Source of the DNA: Siphonobacter aquaeclarae | GTDB taxonomy: Bacteria > Bacteroidota > Bacteroidia > Cytophagales > Spirosomataceae | Reading direction: 5' to 3' | Assembly (NCBI RefSeq): GCF_900103285.1 | Contig: NZ_FNGS01000005.1 | Coordinates: 306,579 to 370,578, forward strand | DNA length: 64,000 nt | Shown here: piece after piece, positions 61,028-64,000 of the stretch | Position numbering within the stretch: position 1 is the stretch's first letter | How the letters are laid out: each line of letters starts with the position of its first letter | Made by a program: the position numbers and the translations under genes | Notes under the pieces: generated by a model | Seen by the model: the letters and a program-made list of their open reading frames with translations, nothing else | Databases searched by the model: none | Told to the model about the DNA's origin: nothing

Positions 61028-62152
61028 TTATTTGCGGAGGAATGCCGTTGCACACCAGAGCAGGGGCGCCTGACCATGAAGGTCGCCAGTCACGCGTTTG
61101 CGGTCGAGGTAGTATTGGTGATCATTTTTCTTATTCGTCCCCTCGCATACTTCCCGGATATCCGATTGCTCGTTGAGGTACGTAATCAACCGCAGCCACG
61201 CCTTCCGGGCGGCAGGGCCGTAGGTTTTGGCATCGAGCCAGCCTTCTTTCACACCGGTTACGAAAGCAAAGGTGAACATACCGGTGGAAGACGTCTCAGG
61301 CCAGGAATTCGGGTCATCGATCAGCTGGTGCCACATCCCGTCGGCGTCCTGGTATTTCAGTAACGACGCCATCATCGTGTGATAACCTTTGAGAATACGC
61401 GGTCGGGCGGGATGGTCCTTCGGCATCGACCGCAGGAGTTCAGACATACCGGCGGCCATCCAGCCGTCGCCGCGGCCCCAGAAGTACGGGACGTCCGGCG
61501 CGTGGTAGAAGAGTCCGTTGGCTTGCTGCAATTCGTCGAGATAGGCAACCATTTCGGTTGCGGCGCGGTCGAGGTAGGTTTTGTCTTTGGTTGCGCGATA
61601 GGCCTGCGTCTGAAGAGCAGTAATCATGTACATATCGTCGATCCAGAAACGGGTATGCCAGCTGAGTCCTTTGTCGAGCCAGGGCAGGATAGCGGGCAGG
61701 ATTTTTTTGACCTGCTCACGAGATGGTTTGCCCCACTGTTCATCGGCAATGCGTTGACCAAGTGTCAGGTATCGCTTGTCTCCCGTTTGCTGGAACAGCT
61801 CAAGCGGCACAGATCCGAAAACAGCGTAATCCACATTGAGTACCGGCGGAATGAGATTCTCTTCGGCACCGAAAAGCGGTTCAAACCGTTCGGCCAGTTG
61901 GGTATTGAGTGCCTTGTTTCCGGCGAGCCGGGTGAACGTTAATGCGCCGAGCCAGGTACAGGTTTCCGGGTAAGTAATGAATTTGGGTGGCCCGGGACGG
62001 TTGAAATTGGTATGCGGGGTGGCGATAAAGCGCTCGGTTACCCGTGTACCGATTTCAGTCGGCGAAGTACCCTTCGGCCAGCGGGAAAAGTAAGATTGGG
62101 CGAAGGCGCCCGTTGAAGCGAGCACCAGGAGCGGGAGGATGAGTTTTTTCAT
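61028..62152 (-). CDS. Secreted GH105/GH88-family unsaturated glycuronyl hydrolase (YteR-like)
   Basis: 374 residues. Signal peptide MKKLILPLLVLASTGAFAQ. The (alpha/alpha)6 barrel shows SWHTRFWIDDMYMITALQTQ (Asp of the active site), YHAPDVPYFWGRGDGWMAAG (second Asp region), WHQLIDDPNSWPETSSTGMF and FAFVTGVKEGWLDA. Known members remove the unsaturated uronic acid left by pectate or rhamnogalacturonan lyases, which fits the rhamnosidase elsewhere in the window. It is transcribed alone on the minus strand. Confidence 0.9.
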   Translation of the reverse strand: MKKLILPLLVLASTGAFAQSYFSRWPKGTSPTEIGTRVTERFIATPHTNFNRPGPPKFITYPETCTWLGALTFTRLAGNKALNTQLAERFEPLFGAEENLIPPVLNVDYAVFGSVPLELFQQTGDKRYLTLGQRIADEQWGKPSREQVKKILPAILPWLDKGLSWHTRFWIDDMYMITALQTQAYRATKDKTYLDRAATEMVAYLDELQQANGLFYHAPDVPYFWGRGDGWMAAGMSELLRSMPKDHPARPRILKGYHTMMASLLKYQDADGMWHQLIDDPNSWPETSSTGMFTFAFVTGVKEGWLDAKTYGPAARKAWLRLITYLNEQSDIREVCEGTNKKNDHQYYLDRKRVTGDLHGQAPLLWCATAFLRK

Positions 62153-62199
62153 GCAGAATAGAGGTTCCGCTGAAAGACCGATTCCATTGCTCGATTCCC

Positions 62200-62234
62200 T
62201 TAAAAAGAAAAGGCGCAGCGATAACTGCTGCGCC
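62200..62234 (-). terminator. Rho-independent terminator of pdxH
   Basis: On the minus strand GGCGCAGC (62234-62227), a 7-base loop, GCTGCGCC (62219-62212), then TTTTCTTTTTAA. It begins 8 bases after the pdxH stop. Confidence 0.88.
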
Positions 62235-62241
62235 CTGATCG

Positions 62242-62886
62242 TCAGGGGGAAAGGCGTTCGATCCGCCAGTCTCCATCGCGTGTATATGCGACGCGGTCAT
62301 GCAGACGGGAAGGTCTTCCCTGCCAGAACTCAACATATGTCGGCGTCAGGCGGTACCCCCCCCAGTGAGGCGGCCGGGGAACGGTCTGCCCGGCAAAACG
62401 TTCTTCCAGTTCTTTCTCCCGCTCTTCGAGCCAGGTCCGGTCGGGAATGACGGTACTCTGCGCTGACGCCCAGGCGCCCATCTGGCTTCCGCGGGGACGT
62501 ACGGCAAAATACTGATCTGATTCTTCGGGAGAAACGAAACCGACGGGACCTTCGATCCGGATTTGACGCTCGAGCTCCGGCCAGAAAAAAGTGAGTGCCG
62601 CCTGGGGGTGGGCCAGGAGATCGTGACCCTTCCGGCTTTCATAGTTGGTGTACCAGGTAAAGCCCGTGTCGACGCCTTTCAGGAGGACGATGCGGCCGGA
62701 AAGACGGCCGTCGGCTGATAGGGTCGACAAATGCATGGCGTTCGGTTCGGCGATAACGGAAGCACGCGCTTCTTCAAACCATTTTTCGAACTGCCGGAGC
62801 GGGTCCGGAAGCACGTCGGAAGGATCAAGGCTACCGCGTGAGTAGTTTTCACGCAGGGCGGACAAATCAAGAGTAGGAGCTGACAT
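62242..62886 (-). CDS. pdxH: Pyridoxamine/pyridoxine 5'-phosphate oxidase
   Basis: 214 residues, the standard length. FMN and substrate-binding parts are visible: [79 protein letters not shown], and [20 protein letters not shown] with RLHDR near the C-terminus. It makes pyridoxal 5'-phosphate with release of hydrogen peroxide. Single gene with its own promoter and terminator. Confidence 0.97.
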   Translation of the reverse strand: MSAPTLDLSALRENYSRGSLDPSDVLPDPLRQFEKWFEEARASVIAEPNAMHLSTLSADGRLSGRIVLLKGVDTGFTWYTNYESRKGHDLLAHPQAALTFFWPELERQIRIEGPVGFVSPEESDQYFAVRPRGSQMGAWASAQSTVIPDRTWLEEREKELEERFAGQTVPRPPHWGGYRLTPTYVEFWQGRPSRLHDRVAYTRDGDWRIERLSP

Positions 62887-62923
62887 GGCTTATCTGATTG
62901 GCAGGTGGCCGGTAAATAATCGC

Positions 62924-62931
62924 CAAAAGTA
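62924..62931 (-). promoter_or_regulatory. -7 promoter box of pdxH
   Basis: TACTTTTG on the minus strand matches TAnnTTTG exactly, 37 bases before the ATG at 62886. The -33 TTG is not evident. Confidence 0.5.
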
Positions 62932-63013
62932 AAATAACCCGCGTTTTCCGATAAAAATACCATTGAAAAAAGCGGGAATAGTCTGATCGGCGCAGGCCGT
63001 GGCGAATTTCTTC

Positions 63014-63021
63014 TATTTTTG
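63014..63021 (+). promoter_or_regulatory. -7 promoter box of the DUF349 gene
   Basis: TATTTTTG matches TAnnTTTG exactly, 12 bases before the ATG at 63034, again implying a very short leader. Confidence 0.45.
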
Positions 63022-63033
63022 CCTTTCCAATCA

Positions 63034-64000
63034 ATGGGTAACGCATTTAAGATGATTGACGAGAACCAACTGACCCCAGGGCAAACTCCAGAAGAAAAGC
63101 CCGCCGATGACGCTGCATCTGCGAAGGCCGCCGAAGGTCAGCCTGAACAGGAAGCGACAGAGAGTACCGGATCACAGGAAGTAGCGGCGGAAGGGGAAGT
63201 CCCTGAAGTAGTAGCCGAAGAAGCACCCGCGGAGGAAACGCCGGCGGAGGAGCCGGTTGTAGCCGAACAGGCCGCAGCGCCGGCTGAGGCTGCTCCGGAA
63301 GAAGCGCCTGCTGCGGCCCCGGTTGAAACGGAAGCACCTGCAGTGTCAGAGCAGGCCGAACAGGCAGAGGAAGAGCTGTCAGAGCATCCCGATTATTCAA
63401 GTCTTTCGAAGGCTGAGTTGACGTCCCTGCTGGAAAACACACTTCAAAGCGTGCGTGACGGCGCTCCGGACCTCAAATCGGTTGACGTACTCCTGCGGGA
63501 AGTAAAACCTGTCGTCGATCATCTCAAAGTAGCCGAACGTCAGGAGGCCCTGCAGAAGTTTATCGCCGAAGGCGGCGATGAAGACGGTTTCTCTTTCAAG
63601 GGAGATACCCTGACGCAGAAGCTGGATCAGCTTTTCGGCCAGATCCGTTCCGAACGTAACAAGCAATTCCAGCAGGCAGAAAAGGCCCGGGAGGATAATT
63701 TCGCCCGGAAGACCGAACTGCTCAACAAACTGCGTGAGCTCGTCGAAAACGAGGAAAAGAGCGGCGCCGGTGAGAAAAGCTGGGATACGTTCAAGCAGAT
63801 TCAAAGCGACTGGAAGGCCGCCGGGAATATTCCTTCGGCGCATAACAATACCCTGTGGCAGACCTACCATGCGCTGGTAGACCGCTACTTCAACAACCGC
63901 AATATCTATTTCGAACTCAAGGAGCTGGACCGGAAGCGGAACATGCAGCAGAAGATCGAAATGATCGAGCGCGTGGAAAAGACCGTCGCAACCGTAACCG
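63034..64000 (+). CDS. DUF349-domain protein, cut by the window end
   Basis: At least 322 residues are visible and the frame is open at the last base. The start is the ATG at 63034 (MGNAFKMIDENQLTPGQTPE), with another in-frame ATG at 63052. Residues 20-110 are a low-complexity Glu/Ala/Pro stretch (VAEEAPAEETPAEEPVVAEQ). From about 120 helical repeats begin: SLSKAELTSLLENTLQSV, and the DUF349 unit SWDTFKQIQSDWKAAGNIPS plus LWQTYHALVDRYFNNRNIYF. Bacteroidota DUF349 proteins are large, cytoplasmic and coiled-coil-rich, with unknown role; more DUF349 repeats are expected beyond the window. Confidence 0.85.
   Translation, partial: MGNAFKMIDENQLTPGQTPEEKPADDAASAKAAEGQPEQEATESTGSQEVAAEGEVPEVVAEEAPAEETPAEEPVVAEQAAAPAEAAPEEAPAAAPVETEAPAVSEQAEQAEEELSEHPDYSSLSKAELTSLLENTLQSVRDGAPDLKSVDVLLREVKPVVDHLKVAERQEALQKFIAEGGDEDGFSFKGDTLTQKLDQLFGQIRSERNKQFQQAEKAREDNFARKTELLNKLRELVENEEKSGAGEKSWDTFKQIQSDWKAAGNIPSAHNNTLWQTYHALVDRYFNNRNIYFELKELDRKRNMQQKIEMIERVEKTVATVT

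Overview
The window is a chromosomal segment of a Bacteroidota bacterium, most likely of the order Cytophagales (Spirosoma/Larkinella-like; the genus is an inference). The signs are SusC/SusD pairs, a FecI/FecR-type sigma/anti-sigma pair, exact Bacteroidota -7 boxes (TAnnTTTG) before several genes, bacillithiol synthesis (BshB1), many Sec or Tat signal peptides and lipoproteins, moderately high GC and a near absence of Shine-Dalgarno sequences. No rRNA, tRNA, CRISPR array, prophage or intact insertion sequence was seen.

Layout. 1-2.3 kb: a GH30 glycosidase and an SMP-30/gluconolactonase-like protein. 2.4-3.06 kb: a four-unit tandem array of a palindromic repeat. 3.3-13.7 kb: a regulated uptake locus made of an ECF sigma factor, FecR, an STN-containing SusC, SusD, a small lipoprotein and a large secreted M14 peptidase. 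fecR and susC share an upstream box, GGGGGACCC-N16-TTGTCTTAC, which may be the promoter of the local sigma factor. 13.7-15.05 kb: an AraC regulator and a small secreted protein. 15.4-21.1 kb: a carbohydrate operon (DUF5703 protein, two Tat-exported Gfo/Idh/MocA oxidoreductases, ThuA protein). 21.2-22.2 kb: a diverged repeat copy and an AT-rich orphan gene. 22.4-28.4 kb: a three-gene set of planctomycete type (cytochrome-DUF1549-LamG-DUF1553, DUF1501, membrane cytochrome-LRR), followed by a convergent PepSY membrane protein.

29.7-34.0 kb: the oxidative pentose phosphate operon rpiB-gnd-zwf-pgl. 34.2-39.0 kb: a secreted TIM-barrel protein, a GH78 rhamnosidase and an exported sugar isomerase-like protein. 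39-44.9 kb: small lipoproteins and secreted proteins, a conserved unknown plus miaA, and pepT with a VOC protein. 45.1-49.1 kb: citrate synthase and malic enzyme (maeB). 49.1-51.9 kb: a methyltransferase, a GH43-like propeller protein and a FUSC transporter. 52-54.6 kb: queE overlapping an OmpA/TPR/PD40 protein. 54.7-58.7 kb: trxB, two tandem M23/LysM peptidases and bshB1. 58.9-64 kb: a DODA-type dioxygenase, a glycosyltransferase, a GH105 hydrolase, pdxH and the start of a DUF349 gene cut by the window end.

Three families of intergenic inverted repeats are interspersed. Family A has GGTGGTTGAGC...GCTCAACCACC arms. Family B has arms of three TTCTGTGnn nonamers; four copies sit at gene 3' ends. 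Family C consists of GTTTTCGG/GTTTAGGG tracts. These repeats, the paired sigma-factor box and two perfect or near-perfect operator-like palindromes (22386-22425 and 59763-59787) are the least explained signals in the window.
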